From Geosiphon pyriformis (taxonomy: Eukaryota; Glomeromycota; Glomeromycetes; Archaeosporales; Geosiphonaceae): DNA of 64,000 nt. Under the pieces are notes generated by a model, which saw nothing but the letters and a program-made list of their open reading frames with translations, did not search any database and was not told where the DNA came from. Position 1 is the stretch's first letter, and each line of letters opens with the position of its first letter. Below, one piece after another: positions 46,046-58,040 of this stretch. Location of the stretch: NCBI GenBank assembly GCA_016748015.1, contig JAAOMT010000607.1, positions 808,221-872,220 of the forward strand. The letters are read 5' to 3'. A program made the translations under genes and the position numbers.

Positions 46046-46558
46046 TTAAAAAAAATTGTAAATATTTTAAAATAATTAATATAAATTTTTAAATATAATG
46101 AAAATTATTTTTATAATTAATAATTTATTTAATAATAAAACAATTAGTTTTTTTAAATTTCAAATAAATTGCAATTTTTTGATACAAAATATGTTATTAA
46201 ACTTATTAGATACTTGTATTATATTGAAAAAACATTAAATTCTTAAAAATAGTTTGAATTTTTATGATTTCCAAATTTTATAATTAAAAAAAAGTTTTTA
46301 TAAATATTTAATTTATAATTTTAATTAAATTTACTTTATAATTATTATAATATTTTAAAAAAAAACAATTTTTTTGTTTTAAAAATATATATTATATATT
46401 TATTTATTTTAATAAAAAGATTAATTATTAAAAAAAAAACTTCTTTCTTTCTTATCTCCAAAAATTCTCAAAAAGCATATTTTTTGTGAAAAGAAGTTTT
46501 TTTGTTTTTTAGTTTATTTTAACATTTCTTTATCTAGTAATAACCCATTTTTCGGGAT
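46046..46558. other. AT-rich spacer and L3 leader
   Basis: The first 390 bases are AT-rich with nothing readable. From about 46440 the composition changes, and this part is probably the 5' leader of L3, ending at the ORF1 start codon 46559. Confidence 0.45.
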
Positions 46559-48379
46559 ATGAAAGCTACTGCAAGTAGCTCCATATCTAAAAAAAAGACA
46601 CCTAAAAGTGCTTTTCATGGTCCTGCTGGTGATTCATTTTCTCAGAAAAAGAAAGTTGTCATTGGTAATATCAAACACTTTGGTAATGAAAAAGATATAT
46701 CTTTAAGTAAATCTGGGCCTGGTGACAGTATATATTCTGATGTGGATAGTATATCTGGTAATGATAAAGATGTGGCATGTTTGGTGTAAATAATGGATCT
46801 CTTTTGGGCTTGGCTGCTACTACACCCAAAGCAAAGTGGGTTAATACTGGTGCTGTTTTTGGTTCCCCACTCGGTTCCCCCAATTTTTATATGGATAATG
46901 ATAAAGTTGTACTCCCTTCTTGCTTGTTTATTTCTCTTGAAAAGAAGTAGATTGACCCAAAGATCATTAAAACTCCTATGAAAGTGTTAGTCAAAAAGTT
47001 GTTTGTTTTGGATATTAATCTTTCAGCTGTAAAAGAGAAATCAGCAATGGCAAAAACTCAGTTAATCAAAAAAATTTTTTCTTCAGTTAATGGTTTTGGG
47101 GGAGCCCACTACCCTTTCAAAATTTGAGAGGATCATCTGATTGACATTTACTTCTAAGGAAAGCTTGATTAAGGCTATATTATTGGCCAAAGAGAAGGGG
47201 ATTATTGTAAACAGCAATCTCAAAAAACAAGAAATTTGTTCAGATTGGGCTGTAGTAATCAAAAAAATTCTCATAAATATGCCAAAAGAAATAATCATTA
47301 TCATAGTATCTGAGTTTGGTTATATTAAGTCAATCAAGATTCAGCTAATTAGAATATGGCAAAAGGCTGTGGCGGAATTTGCTGAATTGGAACAGGCAAA
47401 ACAGCTGGCATCAAGATAGTCATTCCTCATTGAAAAAACTCAGTGCATGTGGCTATGACTGTGGAGGATCAGGATACTTGGATGTCTAAGGATTGCTTTA
47501 GGGTGCTTTTGTTTACTTTGCTGATAGGAACAACTGCACACAATCTTGATACTCTTTTGGAAAGAGCTGGTGGGAAAATTTGTGTGATCAACCATTTTCT
47601 GGAGACTGACAACCAAACTTACTGTGCTATTGTAGGTTTTGAATCTGAAAATAAGCTTGAGTCTGCATTTTGCACTGAGTCAATTTTTGGTGATGTGAAA
47701 CTTTTATGGGCTAAATTGGACTTGGTTTGATGTGAAAAGTGTGGGAAGTTTGGATACTCAACTTTGGAATATAATGCTTCTGACTTTCTGGTGTTTGCTC
47801 TTTCCAAAAAAACTTTTAAAAAAAATGCTTTTGATGTAAATTGTTTTCAGTTGGCCAGATTATATGCCAAAAAAAATGTTCTTATTTCTTGTCCTGCTGT
47901 CTTCAGTAACAAGTTGTGGGCTCAAGTGGTTTCTTTTGCATCTTCTTTTGGTGGTCTTCAGTTTGATTCTGGTTCTGGTTCTTTTCTTTCTGGTGCTTTA
48001 GATTTGGATGATGGTTTTTCTTTTGTTCTGACCAATAATTTGTCCTTGGTTGCTTGTTTGGTCTTTTTGGAATAATTCTTAGAGTTCTTGAGTAATCAAG
48101 TTTTTGGCATTGTGTGCAAACTCAACAGCATAGAATTGGTGCCTTTGGCCCCTTTTCTCTCTTCTGGTCATACAGTTGTCCCAATAATTATCGACTTGAA
48201 TTTGAACTTGGATATAATTTTGGATGATTCTGTGGTGGTGCCTGCACCTCCTCTTGTTGTTTCAGCTCTGGGCTTTAGCAGCTCAAAGATTTTAACTACC
48301 AAGGTGGGCTGTTTGGAGTTTAAGTTGGTGGTTCTTGAAGTCTCTATTGGTTCTGTTTTGGTAAAGTTAGATTAGTTGT
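46559..48379 (+). pseudogene. LINE L3 ORF1 (RNA-binding, CCHC)
   Basis: Begins MKATASSSISKKKTPKSAFH with a basic, Ser-rich N-terminus. The RNA-binding middle (IKSIKIQLIRIWQKAVAEFA; ALLFTL-like; GGKICVINHFLETDNQTY) is followed by a zinc knuckle CEKCGKFGYSTLEY in which the His and last Cys are Tyr, changes made by C-to-T and G-to-A. A Ser/Gly/Phe-rich linker and a C-terminal segment (TTKVGCLEFKLVVLEVSIGS) complete it. At least six stops and a few frame changes break it. It is the reference for the deletion in L1. Confidence 0.75.
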
Positions 48380-49474
48380 GTGCTAACTCAGGTTTCAAGA
48401 TTTCTTCTTCCTCCCAATATGTGGTTTGATCTGGAAGATAGCTATGTGTAATGTTCGAAGCATTAATGTGTCTGCTAAACAGGAAGATGTTGTGTGCTGG
48501 CACAAAGACTCAGGGAATATTATTTTAGTGATTATGGAAACAAAGCTAAGGCCTAACATTATGCATTGGATTATGAACAGATTCAATGGTGTGCAGATTT
48601 TTACTTCTGGTTTGGATATAAGTTTTTTTGATACTGGGGTGGCTATTATTATGGACAATTTCTTAGTGTGTCATGTTTTTAAGGTGGAGGAGATTTCTAG
48701 TTGTGTTGTTTCAGTTCATTTCCTCTTCAAAGACAAGACTTCAGTTTTGATTGTCAGTTTGTATGCTGGTGCCTCTTCTGGTGTTAGGTTCAGTCTGGTC
48801 TCTGAGGTCAATTTTTTTATAGTCTGGATGGTTAATTCTAGTACTTTTGTTGTCTTGGGTGGTGATTTTAATAAGAACAGGTTTAGAAAGAGTACAAGTT
48901 TTGGGTTTTGTTCAAATTTGAGCTTGGTCAATTTCTTTGGTGGCCATTTTTTGGCTAGTGCACCTACATAGAGCAATTTAAAGGGTGTTAATAGAGTTAT
49001 TAACTATATTTTTGTTAGTGAAAGCCTCATTTTAGCAGTGGCTGGTCACAAAGTTGGTTCTGTTTCTGAGTTTTTTAATACTAATCACAATGCTGTTTCT
49101 ATTTTTGTAGACTTGAGAGATCTTCTGGATGCTCAATTAAACAATATATGTAAGTAGGCTAATAAAGATCATTGAAAGTTCAAATTGAAAGGAGTGAATG
49201 ATAGCAGGTGGGAATGTTTTAGAAAGTGTTTTTTAGAAAAGTTTTTGGCAAGGGCAAAAGAGTTTCTTGATGCAGAACATGGTAGTAACTTGGATGCAAT
49301 GTGGAAGATTCTTAGAGAGGTGGTAGTTGATTCTGCTGATGATATTTTTTCTCAGCTCTAGTTTAATGAGTTTAATTGTGCCAGAAATAAGCTATCTTCA
49401 AAATTTTTCAGATTGGAACTGCTGTTGTCTAAAATTGTCAAGAAATTAGGTTTAGGGCTGGGTTCAACAGCCAA

Positions 49475-50522
49475 TGTTATGGATAAACTTGGTGGATAAT
49501 GGAACTGGTAATGTTTGGTGCTCTCAATTATTGGGGATGCATCTTCTGTGTAATTCTGTTGGTTTAGTCTTGGTTATCAGTCTCTGAAGGTCTATTCCTG
49601 GATGTGAATTTACCTGTTGAGTTCTTTGGTTATAAGGCATAGAGTTTGTTTTTTGTTGATTGCAATGTTTTTTATAAATATAAGCTTTTTTTTTGAGCTA
49701 ATAAGCACAGTCATTAGGGTCTAGCATTGTCTTTTCATTCTTCTGATAAGCTATTAAGATAATGTTAATATCCAAAACCTAGGAGGAGCCTTCTTCTTTT
49801 ATCAGGCTATCACGAAGTCTATTCTCAGACAGTCAATTTTTCTATGTTGCCACTTCATAAGAGAAAAAANNNNNNNNNNNNNNNNNNNNAAAAAAAAAAA
49901 AAAAAAAAAAAAAAAAGAAAATAAAAGAAAATAAAAGAAAAAAAAAAAAATAAAAAAAATAAAAATAAGAAATAAGTGTTCTGTCAATAGCCGTGATCAA
50001 GAGCTATTGTGCCAGCAGGTTAAGTAGTGGATAATAACATGGATTTAAAGAATTAAAGGGATATTTTATTGATATAATTCTATTTCGGTTGATAGCAACT
50101 ATCTTTAAAAAGAAGAGTATTTAATAATTATGACCTGTGAGTCTAATTGATTCTGAAAGTTTAATTGACTTCTGAAAGTCTAATTTTCTTTTTGGATGTC
50201 TTTCTAACTTCTATAGCTACTCATTTTATACATTCTTTTTGTTCTACAAGATTACTTCTAATTGTTCTGTTATTGCTAACTATTGCTTTGCTATTTTTGT
50301 AATTGCTTCGTTTTTCTATGTTATTACTAGTTATCCTATGTTATAATATGTTATCTGGTGTTATTACATGTTATTCTGTGTTATCTTACATTATAATGCA
50401 TTATCCTGCATTATTTTAAGTTATAATGTGTTATTCAACGTTATTGTATACTATTCTGTATTATGTCATATTTTGGTCACATTTCTTTATAACTTTGGAT
50501 CAGTTTTTCTACTTGGGTAATA
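49475..50522 (-). repeat. 3' LTR of the non-autonomous B element
   Basis: Starts TGTTATGG and ends GGGTAATA on the plus strand (terminal GTAACA mutated by C-to-T). It carries the hairpin at 49985-50009 (stems CAATAGC and GCTATTG) and the decamer array at about 50325-50480. The 20-base N gap at 49870-49889 sits inside its purine-rich tract. Confidence 0.85.
49870..49889. other. Assembly gap (20 N)
   Basis: Placed in a run of A within the LTR. The same tract in the partner LTR (52395-52460) is continuous and AAATAAAA-rich, so the gap probably reflects a collapsed low-complexity stretch. Confidence 0.9.
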
Positions 50523-51169
50523 TTATCCCTCTTTTTTAGAATTGAGTTCCTGCAAAATCTTCTAAATTTCTTTCTTGTCTTAATGTTGTTGCCGTAATTT
50601 TTATTACTATTATTAAATCTATTTTGGTACGTGAATAGTGTTTTTTTTTTTTTTTTAAACTATAAGGGTTTGTCCAAGATATCTAATTTCAAATTCTGCA
50701 TTCGTATTATACACACATTCAGCCATAATGCCCTCATTATTATCACTGAATTGAGTTAATTTCTGCTCTATTGTAAGGTCTAAAAGCATAATATATTGTT
50801 CAATGTTTGAAACAGAGTTTGAATCGTTGTTGTTATTATTGGTGGAGTTTGAATTGTTGTTGTTATCATCAGTGGAGTTTGAATCAGAATTAAGTTTTGA
50901 TTCTGATTCTTGCTGATTGGCTTGTCTTCCTTGGAGTTCAAATATATGACGTGTGGAAGTGGATTGTAACTTAGGGCCATCAGGTGAGTTTAATGATTTG
51001 TTAATTGATTTTGGTACTATTGATTCTCAAATTCTTTTTTCTTCTCTAAGTCTTTTTTGTATTGACACTTTCCTAATGCTGACTTTTGGCATAAAAAAAG
51101 GCAGTCTTCACACAGATAAGTATGAATCTGGGTAGTTTTTTTTCTGGAATTTTTCCAATGGGTCTTTAA

Positions 51170-51890
51170 ATAATCAGAGTTTTGAATTTCTAAAAGTTTG
51201 ATGGGTTTTATCTGAAGTAAGCTTTCTTGTACAATAGCAGATTTGGACTTATTGAGTTTTGAATGTTTGAGTTTTGAATGATCGGGTTGGAGTTTTAACT
51301 TTAATGAGTTTTATTGAAGGTAAGTTTTTTTCTACACTAGTGGGGTTAGAATTTATCAGGTTTTGAACTATTGGATCTTAAAGAATTGAAGTTTTAATGA
51401 GTTTTATTGAAGATAAGTTTCTTTATATGAGTTTATCAAAGATAAGTTTCAAATGTTCAGAGTTTTAACAATCAGGTCTTGAATAATCGGAGTTTTAATT
51501 TTAACAATTTTTTTTTTAATGAATTTTATCAAAGGTAAGTTACAAATGTTCAGGGTTTTAATAATCAGATTTTGAATAATCAGAGTTTTAATTTGACGAG
51601 TTTTAATGAGTTTATCAACAGTAGTTTTCGAATGTTCAAGATTTTAATAATCGGGTCTTGAATAATTGGAGTTTTAATTTAATGAGTTTTTAATGAATTT
51701 ATCAAAGATAAGTTTTGAATGTTCAGGGTTTTAATGATCGGATTTTAAATAATCAGAGTTTTTTAATTTTAACAATTTTTTTTTAATGAATTTATCAAAG
51801 GTAAGTTGCAAATGTTTGGGGTTTTAATGATTGGGTTTTAAATAATTGGAGTTTTAATTTAATGAGTTTTTCAAAGGAAATGTTAAAATA
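51170..51890. repeat. About 100-bp degenerate tandem repeats inside the B element
   Basis: Five to seven imperfect units. Recurring words in order are TTATCAAAGGTAAGTT, AAATGTTCAGGGTTTTAAT, AATCAGATTTTGAATAAT, GGAGTTTTAATTT and AATGAGTTTT. Units vary by small insertions of T. No coding potential. They make up about half of the internal region. Confidence 0.75.
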
Positions 51891-52005
51891 AGAATTTCGC
51901 GAATCTTAAGTGATTTTTCCATTGTTTTCTCTTGGTTTTTCACTTTTGTGAATTTCTGGGGTGCTCTGTCTCTGTGGATTTTATAACCTTACAGAGAACA
52001 CCAAA

Positions 52006-53013
52006 TGTTATGGGTAAACTTGATGGGTAATAGAACTGGTAACATTTGGTGCTCTCAATTATTGGGAATGCATCTTCCACATAATTTTGTTGGCTTAGTC
52101 TTGGTTATCAGTTTTTGAAGGTCTATTCTTGGATGTGAATTTATCCATTGAGTTCTTTGGTTATAAGACACAGAGTTTGTTTTTTGTCAATTACAATGTT
52201 TTCTGTAAATGTAAGCTTTCTTCTCTGAGCTAATGAGCACAGTTGTTAGGGTCTGGCATTGTCTTTTTGCCCTTCTAGTAAGCTATCAAGATAATGTTAA
52301 TATCCAAAACCTAGGGGGAGCCTTCCTTTTTTACCAGGTTATCATGAAGTCTATTCCCAGACAGTTGATTTTCTTATGTTGCCACTCCACAAGAGAAAAA
52401 ACTAAAAAAAATAAAAGAAAATAAAAAAAAATAAAAAAAAATAAAAAAAATAAAAATAAGAAATAAGTGTTCTGTCAATAGCCATGATCAAGAGCTATTG
52501 TGCCAACAGATTAAATAATGGATAATAACATGGATTTGAAGAATTAAAGAGATATTTTATTGATATAATTTCATTTCAGTTGATAGCAACTATCTTTGAA
52601 AGGAGGAGTATTTAATAATTATGACTTGCAAGTCTAATTAACTCTGAGAGTTTAATTAACTTCTGAAAGTCTAATTTTCTCTCTGGATGTCTTTCTAACT
52701 TCTACAGCTACTTATTTTATACATTCTTTTTGTTCTACAGGATTACTTCTGATTGTTCTGTTATTGCTAACTATTGCTTTGCTATTTCTGTAATTGCTTT
52801 GTTTTTCTATGTTATTACTAGTTATCCTATGTTATAATATGTTATCTGGTGTTATTACATGTTATTCTGTGTTATCCTATGTTATAACACATTATCTTGA
52901 GTTATTCTAAGTTATAACATGTTATCCAACATTATTGTGCACTATTCTGTATTATGTCATGTTTTGGTCACGTTTTTTCATAACTTTGGATCAGTTTTTC
53001 TACATGGGTAACA
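52006..53013 (-). repeat. 5' LTR of the non-autonomous B element
   Basis: Plus-strand ends TGTTATGG and GGGTAACA. It carries the hairpin at 52476-52500 and decamers at about 52815-52970. LINE L3 sequence resumes at 53014 (TDNLVSTWLTIDKAEAFKV). Confidence 0.85.
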
Positions 53014-54884
53014 CTGACAATCTAGTTAGCACTTGGTTGACTATTGATAAAGCAGAAGCTTTCAAAGTTTGCTTCATAATCAGTAAAAAAATTAGGGTTG
53101 ATATTATTCTGCATCACATTTCAAGTGTCAAGAAAAGTTACCATAAATCTAAATATTATGAATTCAAAATGGCCAAAAATGACTTCATCAAGAAGGCTAT
53201 TAAAAGATGCATAGAAAATTTTTGTTCAAATAAGGGTAGGATAATTAAAAGCATTCTGGATTGACCAATTAGAAAGGTGGTTTTTGATCATTTGATTGTT
53301 GATAATAACTTTATCTTTGAGTTGCAGGTGATTAAGTTTTCAATTGACACAATAATGGAAAGTTAGACAAGAAAACATCTGGCTCTGGGTGTTTTTCTTA
53401 ATCATTGGTGTGAACAATATGTTCCTTTGGATTATGTTGATAATAATGCATTCTTAAGGGTTATGAATGATATCAATATGTGTGAGCTTATGTATATTGT
53501 CAAAAATCTGTTTGATGGAAAGACTGCTGGACTTTTTGGCATCCCTAATGAGCTATAGAAACATGGTGATGTTTTAGTTCTTAATGGTTTTTTATCTATT
53601 TACAATGGTTGTTTGAGATATGAGAGAGTTTTTGTGCAGTAAAAAAGATTCTAGGTGTCCATGATTTTTAAATCTTATGATTGGAAAGACACTTTTACCA
53701 ATACCCATCCAATCACATTAATTAAAACTGTTTGAAAGATTTTATCTAAGGTTTTTTCAGACAGGATCTCTCTGGCTTGTAACAAATTTAATGTTTTACA
53801 TGGTAACAATTTTTCAGTTCTAAAGAGCACTTCTACACAAAGCCTGATCTTTGTCATTGGCTCAATTATTAAGGATGCTCTGGAGAAAAACAGAGAGGTG
53901 TAACTTATTCTTCAGAACATACACAAAACCTATAATTTCATTAAGTGGTCTTATTTACTTAACAGCTTGGTTAAAATCAAAATGTGTTCTCACTTCATAA
54001 ACTTTTTCATAGTATACACAATAATAAGATCAATCAGGTGATGACAAATTTTGGCTTAATTGATGGTTATGTTGTTCACAATGGTCTTGATTAAGGGAAG
54101 GTGTTTTCACCTTTACTATGGAGAATATTTTATGACCCACTTTTTTGTAAAGTCAAGAAGCATGAACAGTTGTTTGGATACAGTATGTGTTCAAAGTTTT
54201 TTGCAAGAACTGGCAAGCCTGATCTGAGAGGCGGCTTAACTTTTTTTTTTGCTGCTGGTGCCTTTGTTGATAACATGATCTGGGTTGGCAACTGTTTGAC
54301 AACTATACAGAACATTTTGAATATAGCCAGTAAGTTTTTTGCTATCAATAACATTTCAATAAACACAGAAAAAACAGTTGCCATACCTATAAATCAGGGT
54401 GTCTGGGATGCTGTCTTGTCTATTAATGGATCTAGAATTTCAGTTGCAAAGAAAAGCAAGTCTCACAGATATTTAGAAATCTTTTTGTCAACTAATGGCT
54501 TGTTCAAGCCTAGCTTAACCAAGGTACATATTGATGTCAAGTTCTTTTTAAATATGGTTTTGAGAAAAGCCATCACCGAGAAACAATTCTTGTACTTAGT
54601 TTCAGCTGTTTTACAATCTATTATTGGTTACAGACTGCAGTTTAGCTTTGTCTTTAAAAGTGCATGTGAAAAGTGAGACAAATTGTTAAGAAAGGAGCTT
54701 AAGTTCAAAGTTAATCTGCCTAAGGACTTTTTTAATGAGGTGTTATATCATCCTGAGTTTTATGGACTAAAGACATTCGAGCAGATGCTAACAGAAAATT
54801 TAATGGCTAACTTGGTTAATTTTGCCAATGCTGGTGAGATTCTTGGAAGATTTTTTGATCATAAAGTGATGGATTTACAGATGG

Positions 54885-55760
54885 TGTTACTCATAGAAAT
54901 ATAGGAAATATATTAGTATGATTATTAGCCAATCAGAAGTAGGCATAGTAAATGTGGAATTCCAGAATTCCTCTCAGAAATTGCAGGATTCCAGGAATTT
55001 CAGAATTTCCTGATGAGGAATTGCAAGATTCCAGAATTCCAGGATTCCTCTCAAAGGAATTGCAGGATTCCAGGAATTCCAGGATTCCCATTATGAAGAA
55101 TCAAGGAATTGGGGAATCTCAAATATGTATATATAGTAGTAGTGGTAAAAACAAAAAAGACAGAATCGATACTACAGAATCCTTAGCCTAGAAACAAAAT
55201 TATCAAATAAATATTTATTTCATATCTCAATCCACTGTCCACTATCAACACTTCATGTTGATAGTAATTAATACTTAACCATACTGGAACAATAGCTCTT
55301 GATTATGGCTATTGACAAAATACTAACATACCAAATTGCCTTGGCTTATTTTCCCTATTTTCTTTATTTTTATTTTTTTTATTTTATTTTATTTTATTTT
55401 ATTTTGATTTTGTTGTTGTATACTAATTGATTAAAAGATTAAGCACTGAGTTATTGACATCAAGGATAGCCTGGTAAAAAACCCAGAAATAAGGATAGGA
55501 TTTTATATATTATCGGATAGCTTACTAGAAGGGCACAACTGCCAGACTAAATCTGGCCACCATGCTGAGAAAGAAATTGGGAAAACTCTTGGAAAGATAC
55601 ATCTACTATTGACACTATTGAATCTCTGTCCATTATACAAAGGACTCCAACAAAACTTTCAGATACAACACTTGCAGAACCTTATCCACAGAAATAGTTT
55701 TTGAGCACCAAGTTATGGGTTTGTTATTTAATTCAACAGCAGAAATAATCACCTGTAACA
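54885..55760 (+). repeat. Solo LTR of family C inserted in L3
   Basis: Starts TGTTACTC and ends CTGTAACA, flanked on both sides by ATGG (54881-54884 and 55761-55764), a 4-bp target duplication. LINE coding sequence continues on both sides (MDLQM before, FPVTLPISLMDCF after). It contains the hairpin at 55290-55314, a TATA-like TATATATAG at about 55128, and GGAATTCC-type repeats at 54955-55115. Confidence 0.9.
54955..55115 (+). repeat. GGAATTCC-type palindromic repeats in LTR C
   Basis: Clustered copies of TTCCAGGAATT, GGATTCCAGGAATTCC, CAGAATTCC and AATTGCAGGATTCC, many of them self-complementary, directly upstream of the TATA-like sequence. The minus-strand C LTR has the same cluster at 44660-44800. 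They occupy the place held by the decamers in LTR B. Confidence 0.75.
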
Positions 55761-57680
55761 ATGGCTAGTTGAATGTTCTAGCATCCTTTACATTTTCCAG
55801 TCACATTACCTATTAGTCTTATGGATTGTTTTCTGACTGGAGCTATTTGTGCTCTCACTTTGTACAATCTTTTCTTGGATGGTGCAATTCCTAATGTGTT
55901 TCAGGCCAGGTTAGGCATATTCATTTTGAACATACTGGGCATGAATGTGTACATGAATGTAGTCAAGTCTCTTAGAAGATATGGTTTTGTTTTTGCTAAT
56001 CAAATTCTGAATTGTTATGATGAGTGCTTCATTTGGGAGACATTTCACAAATGGAAAAGACTAGACTCCAGAGGTCTGATTCCTGTCTGGTTCATGTCCC
56101 TGTCTAATTTTGTTAGAAATAGTGGTTTGAGTGGTAACATGGCTCTGGCATCTCATTACACTTGTGCTGACCTGTCTTGTAATGTTGGTTTTGTTTCTGA
56201 GCACATACTTATCTCTGGATGTAGTTCCATCAAAGTTTACATGAATGGTTCTGTCAGAGGTATGGGGACCATTGGTGTCTGTGGTGGTGCTGCTGCATAC
56301 TTTCCTGTAGTTGACGTAAGTATTGGTGTGAGGGTTCATGGCTTGTTGTCTTTGACATTGGTGGAGTTACAAGCTATTGTTTTAGCTTTGGAGTGTGTGT
56401 CTGCTTCTAGTGCTGTTACTTTGTTTATGGATAGTCAAATGTTACTGGATATGTGCAAGTTTGATGTGAATATGCCTGGTTTTAACTTTCGCAAAAAATG
56501 TTGGTTGGAGAAAAAACATATTCATCATTCAATTTCAAAAAAAAAATTTTCAATTACATGAAAGAAGATCAAAAGACATTCAGGTGTTGTTGGGAATAAG
56601 CAAGCTGATTTTTTTGCTAATGCAGCAGTCACTTCTAAGTCTGTGCTTTTTCTTAATGTGCTATGTCACTTTTTTAATATGGAAAACTGGTCTATCTTAG
56701 GAAATGTGCATTACTTCATCAGAAGTTTGTTCAATGTTATTAATTTTGTCAATTGGGAATTCAAGTATGCTTTTAGCATTATGGACAAGAGTGTTATCTG
56801 TACAATTGATATGAGCAGGTCTTTTAGTGTTTGGCATTCAAATGGCAGGATCCAATCAGGTTACACCAGTTTATCTTTAGCTTCTCTGCAGTTATATCTT
56901 ATGAAGACTCTTCACTGTTGTTTGCCAGTTGTTGTGAGAAAGAGATTGTATAATTCCAAATATCCCAGCATATTGTGCATTAGATGTGATTTGGTTGAGG
57001 ATTTGAATTACTTGTTTTTGTGTAAGCAAAACAGAGGTGCCAGAAAAGCTTTGTTGTTGGCCACTCAAGTGGAATGGTGTAAAATGGTTGGTTGTTCAGT
57101 TATGGGGGATTCAGTTGTCAAATCTCTTTGCAAGACTGGATCTACTGGTGGCTTATATATAATGTTGGCCAAGGAGTTTGTTTTAAAAAGCTGGGTGGCT
57201 GATATTACCCAACATTTTGGCTTTAAGTCTGGTGGTGATCTGGTTATTAGGTTGGTTCACAGTATTGCTGAGTATTACAGATCTGACATTTGATTGCCTA
57301 CTGCTAAATTAAGATTCTTTTATGAAAAACACAATTTATTGCCATGTGATGGCTCTGCTGTTTCTTTAGTTGCTGGTTTGTTATCTATTAGGTCTGTTGG
57401 GGTCATCCATGGTTTTGGTATTAAATTGGGCATTCATGTGTGCTTTGGTTTGCATTCTTGTCTGTCCAATTTGGACTTTGGTTTCTTAAGTCATGTCCCT
57501 GTAGTAGATTCTGTAGATGTATAGTGCTCTTTGATTGGACTGAGTGTCTGGTCACATGTAGAAAGAACATGAGCCATACTTAATTTAGAATCCTGTTTGA
57601 TTTTATGTATTTAGATAGTAGTTGGGCTGCACTTATAAAAAACTTTAATAATAAAAAAATTATTAAAAATATTTTAAAAA

Positions 57681-57889
57681 TAACAAAAAATTATAATTAA
57701 CTTTATAGAATATAAAAAAACTTATAATTTATTAAATAATTATATTTATTTTATAATTTAAAAAAAATAAAAATATATAAAAAGTTTATTTGGTTTTTTG
57801 GTTATGTTTATATCTTATAAATAAAAAAAATTATAATAGATTTTAAACTTATTAGTAAATATTATGTACATAATAAATTGAATTAAAGT
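57681..57889. other. AT-rich spacer between two LINE tails
   Basis: About 200 bases of A and T between the end of L3 (plus) and the end of L2 (minus). Nothing else seen. Confidence 0.5.
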
Positions 57890-58040
57890 TTTTATTTTAT
57901 TTTATTTTATTTTTTTTTATTCATTTAATGAGTTAGGTCCAAACACTACTTAGAACTATACATCAATAAAATAATCTAAACTAAGCATGAATCATGCATT
58001 TTCTACATGTGACCAGCCACTCAAACCAGTCAGAACAACA

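Larger units (their letters stand above)
49475..53013 (-). mobile_element. Non-autonomous LTR retrotransposon of family B
   Basis: Two family B LTRs in the same orientation (49475-50522 and 52006-53013), about 90% alike by eye with mostly transition differences, enclose 1483 bp without any gag or pol. Reading on the minus strand, TTTGGTGTTCTCTGTAAGG directly follows the 5' LTR and could be a primer binding site (TGG two bases in). A polypurine tract (GAGGGATAA) precedes the 3' LTR. It would depend on a G2-type element for its enzymes. It is inserted in L3, but the flanks CCAA and CTGA show no clear target duplication. Confidence 0.8.
48426..57524 (+). pseudogene. LINE L3 ORF2, interrupted
   Basis: Endonuclease at 48426-49150: MCNVRSINVSAKQ, IMETKLRP, LGGDFNKNRF, with the last motif FFNTNHNAV where Ser-Asp-His is expected. 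RT at 53014-54884: the box reads FVDNMIWVG instead of FVDD, a D-to-N change by G-to-A. RNase H at 55820-56600: VYMNGSVRGMG (Asp expected at the Asn) and LVELQAIVLALECVSA. The Cys-rich C-terminus (SILCIRCDLVEDLNYLFLC) runs to TAG 57522-57524. About fifteen stops. It is therefore more damaged than L1. Confidence 0.85.
46559..57680 (+). mobile_element. LINE L3, nearly full length, split by two LTR insertions
   Basis: ORF1 and the endonuclease lie at 46559-49474, RT at 53014-54884, RNase H to tail at 55761-57680. Removing the two inserts gives a continuous element of about 6.7 kb with the order seen in L1 and L2. Insert one is the non-autonomous B element (49475-53013). Insert two is a solo C LTR (54885-55760). 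Confidence 0.85.

Noticed and set aside
50780-50980. Small minus-strand ORF inside the non-autonomous B element
   Set aside because: It is a low-complexity Thr/Ile/Gln repeat created by a short tandem duplication, with no family resemblance. It is too weak to call a gene.
54955-55115. GGAATTCC repeats as heat-shock elements
   Set aside because: The TTC and GAA blocks are not spaced in the regular 5-bp units that heat-shock factor needs, so I describe them only as palindromic repeats.
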